A DNA stretch of 64,000 nt from Komarekiella delphini-convector SJRDD-AB1 (GCF_014831675.1 NZ_VJXY01000036.1:16935-80934), one strand, 5' to 3'. Shown: positions 44,901 to 54,554, counted from the stretch's first letter. Notes: generated from the letters alone by a model not told the origin. A program made the numbers and translations.

Positions 44901-47583
44901 TGCTTTTGGATATGTTGTTTATGCATCAATACTTTGTGGGGTGATGGGAGATATTGAAACTGGTTATAAATTTGGCAAATTATCTGAAAGTCTTTTATCT
45001 AAGTTTCATACTAAAACTGTTACAGCTAAAATACTTACGACATTTAATGCCAATATCAGACCTTGGAAGGAGCATACCAGAGAAGCATTAAAACCTTTAC
45101 ATGAAGCTTATTCGGCTGGACTGGAAACGGGAGATTTAGAATTTGCAGCCTTTTCTCTTCTGGCTTATTCTTACTATTCATATTTCATCGGTAGTGAACT
45201 GACAGGACTAACACAGGAGCTAAAAATCTACAGCAATGCTATTGCTAAAACCAAGCAAGAGAGAATGCTTAATTGGCTTGCTATTTATTGGCAGAGCGTC
45301 TTGAATTTGCTAGGGAATGTAGAAGATCCCTGTCGTTTAATTGGTGCAGCCTACGACGAGGAGAAAATGCTACCGATTCAGCTTAAAGCCAAGGATGGAG
45401 TCGGACTTTTATATTTATATTTCAGCAAACTACATCTTTGTTACCTATTTCAAGATTTTTCTCAAGCAGTTGAAATTGCTATCCTGGCAGAAAAGTATTT
45501 AGATGCTGGCACAGGACAACTAGTTGTTCCTCTTTTCCATTTTTATAATTCTTTGATTTGGCTAGCGGTTTACTATAATTGCGATGAATCTCAACAAAAA
45601 CAAATCTTGACAAAGGTGGCTACTAGTCAGGAAAAGATGCGGCATTGGGCAAATCATGCTCCGATGAATTATTTGCACAAGTTTTATTTAGTAGAAGCAG
45701 AAAGATATCGGGTTATTGGTAAATATGTGGAGGCAATGGAATTGTACGATCGCGCCATTTCCCTTGCTAGAGAACATGAGTACATTAATGAAGAAGCTTT
45801 AGCTAACGAACTTGCTGGTAAATTCTATCTAGAGTGGGGCAAACAGAAGATTGCACAAACATATCTAATTGATGCCTACTATAGCTACGTTCGTTGGGGT
45901 GCTAAAGCCAAATTTGACGATTTGGTAAAACGTTATCCCCAGTTCCTTGCTTCCATATTCCAGCAAGAAAACCTAAGTTTCCATTCCAGCGATAAAAGTA
46001 CTTCTCTCGATAGCTTATCCTTATCTACTACTCTAAGTAATCAACAAACTATTATTGGTTCTAAGACGAGTATTTCTGATTCGCTGGATTTAGCAGCATT
46101 TGTCAAAGCATCTCAAGCACTCTCTGGAGAAATTGAGCTTGAGCGACTGCTTTCTACTTTAATGAAAGTTGTGATGGAGAATGCGGGAGCTTCTAAATGC
46201 GCTCTGATTTTAAGCAAAGGTAATAATTTAGATTTAACCATTACTGTAGTTAGTTCAAGTTCAACTTATACAGAGTTTCCATCGATTTCTTTAGAATCAA
46301 GTGACGATGTTCCTATTACTTTAATTAACTATGTCAAACGCACCAGAGAAATCTTCGTCATTGATGATGCAACATCAGTCGCTTCTTTAGCAACCGATAG
46401 CTATATTATTCGAGAGTCACCTAAAAGCTTGTTGTCTATACCTATTATCAATCAAGGCAAATTGATTGGTATTCTTTACCTAGAAAATAATCTAACTACA
46501 GGAGCATTTACACGCGATCGCATTGAAGTTATCAAACTTCTCACCACCCAAGCAGCAATCTCCCTAGAGAATGCCATCCTCTATAAAAATTTGGCACAAG
46601 CTAAGGAAAGCTTAGAAGAATACAACCATACGCTAGAGGAAAAAGTTGAGGTAAGAACACAAGAACTCAACGACAAAAATCGATGCTTACAGCAAACCCT
46701 AGAAGAATTGCAACGCACCCAAACTCAATTGATTCAAAGTGAAAAGATGTCTTCCTTGGGGCAAATGGTAGCGGGAATTGCCCATGAAATCAATAATCCC
46801 ATCAACTTTATTCATGGCAATATTACTCATGCTAGTGAATATGTCCAAGATTTGCTGGATTTGATTACTGTTTATCAGCAAGAATTCCCCCATCCTTCAC
46901 CTCTAGTTGAGAATAAAGTGCAGGAAATAGACATGGATTTTTTAGCAGAAGACCTGCCAAAAACTTTAGCTTCAATGAAGCTTGGCAGTTCTCGCATCCG
47001 AAATATTGTTTTGGGCTTACGCAACTTCTCTCGCCTAGATGAATCTGAGATGAAACCTGTAGATATTCATGAAGGTATCGATAATACCTTGATGATTTTG
47101 CAACACCGACTCAAGGCAAAGAGCGATTATCTAGAAATTGAAGTCATCAAAGAATACGGACAGCTGCCAGAAGTTACTTGCTACGCTGGTCAACTTAATC
47201 AGGTGTTTATGAATATCCTAAGCAATGCGATCGATGCTTTGGAGAATTCAGCAGTCAGTAGTCAGTGGTCAACAGTTAATGGAAAAATAACTAACAATGA
47301 ACAACCGATAATTGATAATCCGACAATTCGCATCTTTACTGAATTAACAGATTCAAATACTGTAATAATTCGGTTTACTGATAACGGTTCTGGCATGACA
47401 CAAGCAGTGAAGCAGAAAATCTTTGACCCATTTTTTACCACTAAGTCGATAGGAAGTGGTACGGGATTAGGGTTGTCAATTAGCTATCAGATTATTGTGG
47501 ATAAGCACAAGGGTAGTTTAACTTGTGATTCCAAATTAGGAAAGGGAACTGAGTTTGTGGTTGAAATACCGATGCAACAGTAG
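41923..47583 (+). CDS. Giant Ser/Thr kinase - AAA ATPase - GAF - histidine kinase (Hstk family)
   Basis: A 1886-residue multidomain protein. Residues ~10-275 are a Hanks-type kinase (IIHKDIKPANILI, LIDFSIA). From ~310 comes an AAA/predictor-type ATPase with Walker A LVAGFSGIGKTAVV near 345. A long helical repeat region follows, then a GAF domain (~1395-1565), a coiled coil and HisKA (MSSLGQMVAGIAHEINNPIN, H near 1620). HATPase has NQVFMNILSNAIDAL, DNGSGM and GSGTGLGLSISYQI. Residues ~135-143 in the kinase and ~1776-1787 in the HATPase are repeat-derived insertions. Hstk proteins are typical of Nostocales and link the two phosphorylation types. The signal is unknown. Confidence 0.92.
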   Translation: MSVVFDTLYVLPGYRITEQIYSGSKTLVYRGIREQDQKSVIIKLMRNEYPTFVEIAQFRNQYTITKNLDLPGIVKPYSLENYRNGYALVMEDFGGISLQDWRLGDKGKEGNPVSLSEFFYIAIKVASTLEQLHRDAYGGLSLRIIHKDIKPANILINPTTGETRLIDFSIATLLPREIQFLTNPNVLEGTLAYISPEQTGRMNRGIDYRTDFYSLGVTFFELLTGQLPFITTDPMELVYCHIAKEPLKASLISSNIPPILSNIISKLMAKNAEDRYQSALGLKHDLEVCQNQWQKTGNIASFELGLRDISDRFVIPEKLYGRQREVETLLTAFGRVTGGVTEMILVAGFSGIGKTAVVNEIHKPIVRQRSYFIKGKFDQFQRDIPLSGLVQAFRDLIGQILSETDAQIQQWKVKILSALGTQSQVITDVIPELEQIIGKQSPVAELSGIAAQNRFNLLFQRFIQVFTTKGHPLVIFLDDLQWADATSLKLIQLLMCENVSPSLSNEIDKLGEDKGGFLLVGAYRDNEVSKGHPFALTLQEIEKTGATINTIILSPLNQGDLNHLIADTLRCPEVFAVSLTQMVFAKTKGNPFFSLQFLKLLSDDKLITLNFDIGHWQYDITKIKELALTDDVVEFLAIQIGRLPINTQKVLKLAACIGNHFDLKTLAIIHEKSVVDTASDLWQALLEGLILPQTDVYKIFPENINEQHLLVNNQESTPLPSSNLQLPKYKFVHDRVQQAAYSLIPEDEKKPIHLKIGLMLLSDISVAEREENIFELVNQFNIAVEFIPNQDKRDELATMNLIAGRKALASTAYPAAIKYLTTGIELLTGGDSWESKYELTLALHETAAEAAYLAGNFEQTEKLVEVVLIQAKTLLEKVKVYEVKLKAYGAQNQALAAVNTALAFLKLLDVDFPDSPSQSDVQLAIAEITSKLNGRRIEDLINLPEMTQAQSLAVMHILSNATVFAYAVSPEFLPLIVLKQIILSVKHGNTPLSAFGYVVYASILCGVMGDIETGYKFGKLSESLLSKFHTKTVTAKILTTFNANIRPWKEHTREALKPLHEAYSAGLETGDLEFAAFSLLAYSYYSYFIGSELTGLTQELKIYSNAIAKTKQERMLNWLAIYWQSVLNLLGNVEDPCRLIGAAYDEEKMLPIQLKAKDGVGLLYLYFSKLHLCYLFQDFSQAVEIAILAEKYLDAGTGQLVVPLFHFYNSLIWLAVYYNCDESQQKQILTKVATSQEKMRHWANHAPMNYLHKFYLVEAERYRVIGKYVEAMELYDRAISLAREHEYINEEALANELAGKFYLEWGKQKIAQTYLIDAYYSYVRWGAKAKFDDLVKRYPQFLASIFQQENLSFHSSDKSTSLDSLSLSTTLSNQQTIIGSKTSISDSLDLAAFVKASQALSGEIELERLLSTLMKVVMENAGASKCALILSKGNNLDLTITVVSSSSTYTEFPSISLESSDDVPITLINYVKRTREIFVIDDATSVASLATDSYIIRESPKSLLSIPIINQGKLIGILYLENNLTTGAFTRDRIEVIKLLTTQAAISLENAILYKNLAQAKESLEEYNHTLEEKVEVRTQELNDKNRCLQQTLEELQRTQTQLIQSEKMSSLGQMVAGIAHEINNPINFIHGNITHASEYVQDLLDLITVYQQEFPHPSPLVENKVQEIDMDFLAEDLPKTLASMKLGSSRIRNIVLGLRNFSRLDESEMKPVDIHEGIDNTLMILQHRLKAKSDYLEIEVIKEYGQLPEVTCYAGQLNQVFMNILSNAIDALENSAVSSQWSTVNGKITNNEQPIIDNPTIRIFTELTDSNTVIIRFTDNGSGMTQAVKQKIFDPFFTTKSIGSGTGLGLSISYQIIVDKHKGSLTCDSKLGKGTEFVVEIPMQQ
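42324..42351. repeat. Small dispersed-repeat insertion in kinase domain
   Basis: GCCTACGGTGGGCTAAGCCT ACGC carries the direct repeat GCCTACG at both ends. It encodes AYGGLSLR between LHRD and IIHKDIKP, where Hanks kinases normally have only three or four residues. This looks like an in-frame insertion of a small dispersed repeat of the kind known in Nostoc. Confidence 0.65.
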
Positions 47584-47622
47584 ACTTCTGGCATTCCTAA
47601 TATTCAGAATGCCAGAAGTCTA
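47581..47622. terminator. Bidirectional hairpin between convergent hstk and P450 genes
   Basis: A perfect 16 bp stem (47581-47596 with 47607-47622, 10-nt loop) begins at the TAG stop codon of the Hstk gene. There is no long T-run, but its place between two convergent genes suggests a shared terminator or a barrier to read-through. Confidence 0.65.
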
Positions 47623-47636
47623 GTCAAATAGCTAAG

Positions 47637-49031
47637 CTAGAGGACGCATGTAGTTTTCAGATTTACTAGAGAATCTTGACGCACACGCTGTTTTGTAATG
47701 ACCATCTTGACTCCATTTCCAGGTGCAAGGGTCATACCTCGGCGCTGGGGTCGCTCTGGTTTGTGATCTGCCAACCTCAGTTGATAGTTTGACAAAATAG
47801 TTGCTAATACTAGCTTCATTTCAAAGACAGCTAAAGCCTCACCAATACAGCGGCGGACACCGCCGCCAAAAGGTAGAAATTCATAAGGAGAAAATTGACG
47901 TTCTAGAAAGCGCTCTGGTTTAAACTGTTTCGGCTGTGGATATAAATCTTCACGGTGATGAGTGAGATAAATGCAACCTTGCATGACCGTACCAGGTTCT
48001 AACGAATATCCCAGTAGTTCAACAGATTCTTGCACTACTCTGGGCAACGTAAACATGGCCACGGGGTGAATTCGCAAGGTTTCATTGCAGACAGCGGTAA
48101 AATAAGGCAGCCGATAAATGCTCATAGGGTCTTTTGAATCACCCAGAGTATCTAATTCCTGGAACAGTTTTTCACCTACTTCTGGCAAATGATGAATCCA
48201 ATACAAAGCCCAGGCGATCGCTGTGGCTGTAGTTTCATTTCCGGCAAGTATTAGAGTCATCAACTCATCGCGCAACTCTTGATCCGTCATTGTGTTACCT
48301 GCTTCATCTTGAGCAAACATCAGCAACGAGAGGATATCTATACGCTCCAAATCAGGATGCTCTCGGCGTTCAGCAATTTCTGCGTAGAGCAGTTCATCAA
48401 GTTGTCGTCGATCATGGAGAAATTTTCCCCAAGGACTCCAAACTCCTAAATCTTTTTGTAAGAAGGAGAACAAGAGTAAGCTAGACGTGAGTGGTGACTG
48501 AAATACATCTGACATCAACACTTTAAATAGACGCTTGAGTTTTTGATAACGTTCTCCTTCATACAAACCAAATACAGTTTGTAACATGACTTGCAGGGAT
48601 ATCTCCTGTGTGATGTTACGAGCTAAGAAGGGTTGATTTTTGGGTAACTGACTCAAGACTTTTTCAGTCAAATTACAGATTTGCTGCCCGTAGACTTGCA
48701 TCCGCTCTCCATGAAGGGAGGGTGTCACAAGTTGTCGTTGCCGTTTGTGTTGATCGCCGTTTAGTAAGAGCATTGAATTATCACCGACTAAGGGATGCAT
48801 AACACTGTTTGCCTTACCGAGGGCGGCAAATTTCTTGCGATCGCCACTTAAAAGTTTCTGGATTGCTTGGGGATTGTTCACGAATACTACAGTATCCCCA
48901 AAACCAACGATCTCAGCAGTAAAAATGTCAGGATATTCCTGAACTGCGCTTTCCAAATATCCTACTGGATCAAAAACCCACTGGAGTTTCTGTACAAAAG
49001 AAGAGGTTTTGAGAGTATTTGGTAGTTTCAT
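47637..49031 (-). CDS. Cytochrome P450 (CYP110-like)
   Basis: A 464-residue P450. The I-helix is ILAGNETTATAIAWAL, the K-helix ETLR is in VCNETLRIHPVAMF, and the heme loop is FLPFGGGVRRCIGEALAVFE with the axial Cys. No membrane anchor is seen. The pattern fits the soluble CYP110 group found widely in Nostoc, some members of which oxidise terpenes or fatty acids. The upstream UbiA-family gene is 49 bp away on the same strand, so the two are likely co-transcribed and the P450 probably oxidises its product. Confidence 0.93.
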   Translation of the reverse strand: MKLPNTLKTSSFVQKLQWVFDPVGYLESAVQEYPDIFTAEIVGFGDTVVFVNNPQAIQKLLSGDRKKFAALGKANSVMHPLVGDNSMLLLNGDQHKRQRQLVTPSLHGERMQVYGQQICNLTEKVLSQLPKNQPFLARNITQEISLQVMLQTVFGLYEGERYQKLKRLFKVLMSDVFQSPLTSSLLLFSFLQKDLGVWSPWGKFLHDRRQLDELLYAEIAERREHPDLERIDILSLLMFAQDEAGNTMTDQELRDELMTLILAGNETTATAIAWALYWIHHLPEVGEKLFQELDTLGDSKDPMSIYRLPYFTAVCNETLRIHPVAMFTLPRVVQESVELLGYSLEPGTVMQGCIYLTHHREDLYPQPKQFKPERFLERQFSPYEFLPFGGGVRRCIGEALAVFEMKLVLATILSNYQLRLADHKPERPQRRGMTLAPGNGVKMVITKQRVRQDSLVNLKTTCVL

Positions 49032-49080
49032 TTAAATCTTTAATTGCGTAACACTACTGTTAGAGAATTCTGCAAGAAAG

Positions 49081-49980
49081 TTAAAGAATAATGATCGCGC
49101 TAGCTAAGACAAGGCAAAACCAGTAGGTTAACAGCATATAAGTATGATGATCTGCCTGTGGATTGCGATAAAGCATAATTCTAGTGGCAATAATCCAGCA
49201 GAGTACTGTGAGTCCAAGTTCACATACTAAGACATTCAAAGTATTTCCCGCAGGCATCATCAGTACTAAATGAATTACAAGTGGTAAAAATGTAAAGCCC
49301 AAACACAGTATCACTCGGCTTGCTGTTTCCCCAATCACCATCGGCAATGTCTTGCGACCAATAGCGCGATCGCCTTCCATGTCACGAAAATCCTGAACAG
49401 CGACTAGTGTAGTCCAGAAAACTCCCATCATGAATATCCAGCGCCAAGCGATCGGTGTAATTGGTGTAACTATTTCCCATGCTGCGGCAAGTTCTGCAAC
49501 TGCGCCAACTCCGATTACAAGACCTTTGGTAAACCAATTCTTATCCCAACCGGCGAAGTGATATAAGAAGGTGAATAGTTGCCATAGCAATGCCCATTCT
49601 AAAACTCCAAACCACATTCCTATCAACGAGAAGGCAATCTGGCTAAAAGCCAACCTAACTAAAGCTCCATGATATGAAACAGCTCCAGTTACAAGTGGGC
49701 GATCAGGTTTATTAATCCGATCCTCATCTATGCCAACGATTTGGTTAGCGATACAAAATGATAAGATGAACAACAAAAAATAAATAAAGCCACGTTCTAA
49801 CGCCAAAAACAACTCTCCAAAAGACAATTGGCTATTTTTCCAGGCGGCTATTATAAACAGCAGTGCAGGCAATATCGTGGTGGAATAATCGCGCTTGATG
49901 AATAGCCAAATCAGGTATGGTTCACGAATCAGGCTACTACTAAATTGTGTCAAAACCTGAAACTTTGCACTATTGATCAT
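49081..49980 (-). CDS. UbiA-superfamily membrane prenyltransferase or terpene cyclase
   Basis: A 299-residue protein with about eight to nine membrane helices. The first Asp-rich motif reads NQIVGIDEDRINKPDRPLV, which fits N-x3-G-x3-D and not the usual N-D-x2-D-x3-D. The second motif is DFRDMEGDRAIGRKTLP, which keeps D-x3-D. Prenyltransferases of this fold attach isoprenoids to aromatics; some relatives cyclise prenyl diphosphates. The gene precedes a P450 by 49 bp. A terpenoid or prenylated product is inferred; the exact reaction is not known. Confidence 0.82.
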   Translation of the reverse strand: MINSAKFQVLTQFSSSLIREPYLIWLFIKRDYSTTILPALLFIIAAWKNSQLSFGELFLALERGFIYFLLFILSFCIANQIVGIDEDRINKPDRPLVTGAVSYHGALVRLAFSQIAFSLIGMWFGVLEWALLWQLFTFLYHFAGWDKNWFTKGLVIGVGAVAELAAAWEIVTPITPIAWRWIFMMGVFWTTLVAVQDFRDMEGDRAIGRKTLPMVIGETASRVILCLGFTFLPLVIHLVLMMPAGNTLNVLVCELGLTVLCWIIATRIMLYRNPQADHHTYMLLTYWFCLVLASAIIIL

Positions 49981-50702
49981 AATAATTAAATCCTTAGTAA
50001 AATCAAGTTTGACAATGAGTTTTAGCTACAACACAAATTCACATAACCTAAATATTATGTGAAAAAATATTGATTGAATCTGCAATTTAATTGGTGAAAA
50101 ATACAAGATCACACCAAATTTTAAACAGGACATTAATTACATTTTCGTCGCTGTTTTTGGTATTTAAAGTTAGGTGTATATTCCCAACATTAGTTAATAA
50201 TTGTTCAATACTTTCTTTAAAAAAATATCCGTAATTACACGTAATTAAAAAATATTATAAAAAAAATATTAAGCTGATGCAGATTCATGATAAATACTGA
50301 TGACAATCTAAAAAAGTGCAATAGCGTTTAGTGGCTATGCTAATTAGCTAAAAAGACAAGGGTATTAATAACTAATTACAAATATTTCACTCCGTATTTT
50401 TATGTATTATGCAGCAGCTAATGCTGTCATAAGATTTACGCTGAGAGAATGAGCAAACTAAAACCAGGATTGATGCTACATTTCCCAAACAGTCCAAAAT
50501 CGAGAACTATGTCTGCTGTTTAAAATTCTCAAAAATTGCCTCTGCGGCTGATTATCCTCATTACCTTCGTTATCTAAATCTTTGTAGTGGTGAGTCTTTT
50601 GAGGAAAAATAAGTAATTTTTTAGTACAAATCTAGCAATAGCTAGATGCTGTAATTCTGTTAAAAGCTATAATTTACAACTGTTGAACAGAGAGATTAAC
50701 TT
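49981..50702. other. AT-rich intergenic region, 720 bp
   Basis: Between the UbiA-like gene and a divergent unknown gene. It is strongly AT-rich with no ORF, RNA or repeat that I can support. It presumably contains promoters for both units. Confidence 0.5.
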
Positions 50703-52037
50703 GTGGATGCCATACTAGAGCGATCGCACGAATTAAAACAAGCCTTAGTAGATTTTGTCCTAGATGCAGAGGGGGAACTGGCACAAGCACTAGAAACCTA
50801 TGCAGCCAAACAGTTACGTCGTGGGAGTGGTGATAGTATACAGCAGGACTTAATTATTGACAGCTTTCTCACAGAAGGCAAAGTCAATGATCATTCACCG
50901 CTAGAGTTATTTACACGGGAGCATCCCAATTTATTAGAGAGCGATCGCAACCTGATCAACAGCTGGCATCATAGTTTTATTGGCTTATTTGCCATAACTA
51001 ACATCCTGCCTGATGGCTTTGAATTATCGAACTGGCTTACAGATAAACATTACATTGTCAAGCCAAACAATGCCAAAACACTACAGGAAATATCTCGGTT
51101 AAAAGTAGGAGAAATCATTTTAACTCGTATTTCTCCCGTCACAGATAGCTATTGGATGTTTTCTGGCCCTTACACACTGATGGGTAAATTGGGTAAACCA
51201 AAACTTGCTGTAGCAATTGGCAATTTCAAAGATAACTATAAAAGTAATCTTTACAGCGATGCTCCAGACTTGCTAGAAGAAGCTTGGCAGTCGGTAGTAA
51301 AATACCATCAACAGTTTGTTGACTTTTTTGGCGCTGATGAAATTACATTACCTGGTTATCAGCTTAATAAAAAAATAGCTGAATTCCAAGAATTAATTAC
51401 TGAGAAACAGTTAGCAGATGCAGGAATTGATCCATCAAAATCCCTGGCTGAAGTGGCAGAAGCAGCTGGCATTGGAGATGAGGAAATCAAAGCAGCGGCA
51501 GAAGAATTTGGTGCTGACTCCAAGACAGTTTCTCAAATGTTTAACAGCAAAAGTGGCAATAGTAAAATGGTGATGCCAAAGGTTGATTTACCTGCTGAAC
51601 TCAAGAAAGCAGAACAGGTAACAGCTCTTTCCCATCCTCGTTGGGGACAAATGTTTTTACCAACATATAGTAAAATCCAAGCAATTTTATCAGCAGAAGA
51701 CTGGCAAAATATTGAAGGTGCTGAAAAACTAATTCGCTACTACCTTGAAGATAAAAGTATTAATGCATTTATCTGGCATCGATTAGCGCAACAGTATCCA
51801 ACTCAGTTAGAAAAGGTGTTGCAGACATTTCTACAACGTCCTGACTTTCGCCTTGCAACCAACTTAGACGCACTTTTGCAAGAATTTCACAAACCCATCG
51901 AGCCGGAATTACCAGAAATTGCTAGTGTCCCCATACATCTGCATAACTTATTTCAAGAAGCTTTAGGAGAAGTGAACAAATCTAAGCCTAAGAGTAAAGG
52001 GCAACAAAAGCCAGCAAAGGGTTTTCAACGAGGTTAA
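50703..52037 (+). CDS. Conserved hypothetical protein, unknown function
   Basis: A 444-residue soluble, acidic protein starting with GTG. I do not recognise a named domain. An aromatic-rich block NLINSWHHSFIGLFAI and the segment VGEIILTRISPVTDSYWMFS are the most distinctive parts. A mostly helical C-terminal half includes AEVAEAAGIGDEEIKAAAEE, and the end is basic (KPKSKGQQKPAKGFQRG). It converges with the next gene with a 24 bp gap. Similar large unknown proteins occur in Nostoc genomes, but I cannot assign a role. Confidence 0.75.
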   Translation: MDAILERSHELKQALVDFVLDAEGELAQALETYAAKQLRRGSGDSIQQDLIIDSFLTEGKVNDHSPLELFTREHPNLLESDRNLINSWHHSFIGLFAITNILPDGFELSNWLTDKHYIVKPNNAKTLQEISRLKVGEIILTRISPVTDSYWMFSGPYTLMGKLGKPKLAVAIGNFKDNYKSNLYSDAPDLLEEAWQSVVKYHQQFVDFFGADEITLPGYQLNKKIAEFQELITEKQLADAGIDPSKSLAEVAEAAGIGDEEIKAAAEEFGADSKTVSQMFNSKSGNSKMVMPKVDLPAELKKAEQVTALSHPRWGQMFLPTYSKIQAILSAEDWQNIEGAEKLIRYYLEDKSINAFIWHRLAQQYPTQLEKVLQTFLQRPDFRLATNLDALLQEFHKPIEPELPEIASVPIHLHNLFQEALGEVNKSKPKSKGQQKPAKGFQRG

Positions 52038-52061
52038 TCTTGCCATCTCCCCCACTCTCTT

Positions 52062-53822
52062 CTAACCTTCCAGTGTCCGCACATAAACTATCTGATCTTG
52101 AGCATCATAGAGAAACAAGGGTAAGTTAGCATTCTCACTAATTACAGCTAGCGCTTCCCGTAAAGTTTGTAAGTGATTGGTAAGGTCAACAGAAGTAGTT
52201 AGGTTCTCAGAATAAGAATTTACTGAGCTATTTTGGATTGTTTGGTCATACTCAGGAGTTAACCGGACAATAATTCCTTCGTTATCTATGCTAAAGGTGC
52301 AAATCTGAATTCCATTAACACAAGTTTTATCTAGGTCAGTGCGGGTTTGTTGCAAATTACTAGTAACTTGTAGTTTCTCTTGTGCTTGTTTGAGGGCAAC
52401 TGAGTAAGGTTCGATGAGAGTTTGAGTTTGAGTGTAGTAAAAGCTATCACGAGATATCTGTTTAGCAGTTTGCAAAGCCTGATCCCAGTATGTAGCCGCT
52501 GCTTGCCATTGATTTTGTTGTTCGTAAGCTTTGGCTTGATTGGCAGTGCTGACAGCTTGTTGGTAGGTTTTGGCAGCTAATTGTTCTTTAGTAGTGCGAT
52601 CGCGTGCTGCTGCTAGTTTAGGTTTATACTCTACCAACAGCTTTTGTGCTTCTTGATAACCAGGGCTAATCTGGGGAATCACATTTAAGGCATTAACTGC
52701 TACCTGCCAAGTAGACTGTACCTTTTGCCAGTCATTCAAAGATTTAGCAGTGGCTTCCCGGTTAGCGGCTGCCTTGGCTACAGCTTTTGCTGCTGTGAGT
52801 TTTTTCAGCCATTTTTCTGCAATGAGCATCTGCTGATTTACAGTATGCAATTTGACACGATAATCCAGCAATTTCGCTTGCACTAATCCATAGAGTTCAC
52901 TGTTGGGACTCACAGCCTCTAGTGGGGCGATCGCTTGTCGCCATAAATGTTGTCTAGCTTGTAATTCCTCCAGACTATATGCAGGAGTTTGAATTTTTTG
53001 TGCTGCTATGGATGCAGTCTGCAAAGCCTTGACTACCTGGTTAATTTTTTCTACCCGCCCTGACAAACTTGCTTGTAGTTCTTCCGCTTGCTGGTAATGG
53101 GGCGACCAACGGGGAATCGGTTCCAAGGCTACACTGGCCGCTTGAAGTCTCTGTTGCACTGCTAACAATTCATTTTCTGACTTAGCGCGGCGCGTTAATT
53201 GCTGAGATTCGGTTTTTAATTGCTCAGCAATTTGGACTTGCTTACACTCAGACATTACACAAGGGCGAGTCAGAAAGTAAGCACCAGCAGCTAAGACTAC
53301 AAATCCCAGTACTGCTGCACCCAGCATCATAGGTTTAACTTGAAGTACTGGCTTAGAAGCCGATAAATCCGGCGCACCCACAAACGGGTCAAATAGTTCC
53401 TCTTCCTCAGTCTCATCAATACGTGGAGAAAAGGTCAGAGAAGATGAAGGGGGTGGGAAGGACAAGGAGGACAAAGTAGAATCTCCCTTGTCTTCCCTAT
53501 CTCCCCCTGCCTCCCCTTCCCTCCTCTGCACCGTTAAAAAACGTTTGGCATAAGGAAGTTTTTCGCCAAAAACTCTGAGGAAACATTGCACCTGTTGCTC
53601 TTTTTGGGGTGCTAGAGACTGGAGTACTTCCTCAAGTACTGCAAAAATCGTCTGAGAGTCAACTATCGTATCTGATGAATGTTGCGTTAAAATCATTAAC
53701 TCGTCTTTATTGACGCCACACTTAACTTGGAAGAATTCAACCGATGGGACTTCTACAAGCAATTGTTCCTGCAAAGTTTTGGCTAAAAGTTGTAAATCTT
53801 CCTGCTGGACTGCCACTTTCAT
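52062..53822 (-). CDS. Single-pass membrane protein with helical repeats, unknown function
   Basis: A 586-residue protein. An N-terminal ~95-residue alpha/beta region is followed by a repeat-encoded linker (~100-130, REGEAGGDREDKGDS...), a membrane segment near 168-186 (GAAVLGFVVLAAGAYFLTR) and a long helical region rich in Q, A and K with repeated AxxxW...A patterns. The C-terminal ~60 residues look like a small globular domain (DQIVYVRTLEG). The linker is coded by a purine/pyrimidine-rich STRR block (53450-53525). Function is unknown; the layout suggests an envelope scaffold. Confidence 0.75.
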   Translation of the reverse strand: MKVAVQQEDLQLLAKTLQEQLLVEVPSVEFFQVKCGVNKDELMILTQHSSDTIVDSQTIFAVLEEVLQSLAPQKEQQVQCFLRVFGEKLPYAKRFLTVQRREGEAGGDREDKGDSTLSSLSFPPPSSSLTFSPRIDETEEEELFDPFVGAPDLSASKPVLQVKPMMLGAAVLGFVVLAAGAYFLTRPCVMSECKQVQIAEQLKTESQQLTRRAKSENELLAVQQRLQAASVALEPIPRWSPHYQQAEELQASLSGRVEKINQVVKALQTASIAAQKIQTPAYSLEELQARQHLWRQAIAPLEAVSPNSELYGLVQAKLLDYRVKLHTVNQQMLIAEKWLKKLTAAKAVAKAAANREATAKSLNDWQKVQSTWQVAVNALNVIPQISPGYQEAQKLLVEYKPKLAAARDRTTKEQLAAKTYQQAVSTANQAKAYEQQNQWQAAATYWDQALQTAKQISRDSFYYTQTQTLIEPYSVALKQAQEKLQVTSNLQQTRTDLDKTCVNGIQICTFSIDNEGIIVRLTPEYDQTIQNSSVNSYSENLTTSVDLTNHLQTLREALAVISENANLPLFLYDAQDQIVYVRTLEG

Positions 53823-54554
53823 AGAGCTTTTCGCTGATCTTCTATATAGTTTTTCTTATCTTTGAGGGGAGAAAATGAACTTTTTGGATTAATTGAATAC
53901 AGATGCACAGTTTTAACCAATCACAGTCTGAGAATCAGAACGACCAACTTTCTAACACAAATTCCGTATTTTAACCAAAAATTAAAATAGCAGTAATAAT
54001 TGTTCGCTCCGCTACATTTTTGGTTGACTAGATGTGAAATTAAACAATCTGTCCAAAAGTAGAAATTACAAATAAAAAATGGGAATAATAAAGTTTTTGA
54101 GGATTTTAACTCATTACTTAGTGATAATTAAATTCATCGTAGCTACTACCCTCAGCTTTTAGTTGCAGAGCAGTTGTAATAGAATTATCTAAAGGTGAAG
54201 GAAATAATGCTATGTCATATATAGTTGCATTCAGAGATATTACTTGTTAGAGAGGAGGCAGCAAAAAAGACTCCTGACCTCTAACTCATAACTTCTATAG
54301 AGATTTTTGACAGAAATGCTAGTTATCTTCTATGCTGGGAGATTTACTGAGGAGATTAATCACGTTTTGTTGACTTGGCACAAATGGGTTGATTATAGAA
54401 ATTAATTTATCTCATCTGCTGAATTCGATAAAATTGAACGATGATAAATAAATTTCTATAGTTACCCAAAATTTAATTCTGCAATTAAGGTGCTGCAAAA
54501 GATTAAAGACAGCACCAATCAAAAGCTTTGAAAGTGTCAATACAAGGTGCGTCA
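53823..54554. other. Intergenic region upstream of the SucC-like gene
   Basis: About 730 bp without a supportable ORF. It is AT-rich and shows no clear STRR or hairpin. It should contain the SucC-like promoter and perhaps that of the minus-strand membrane protein. Confidence 0.5.
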
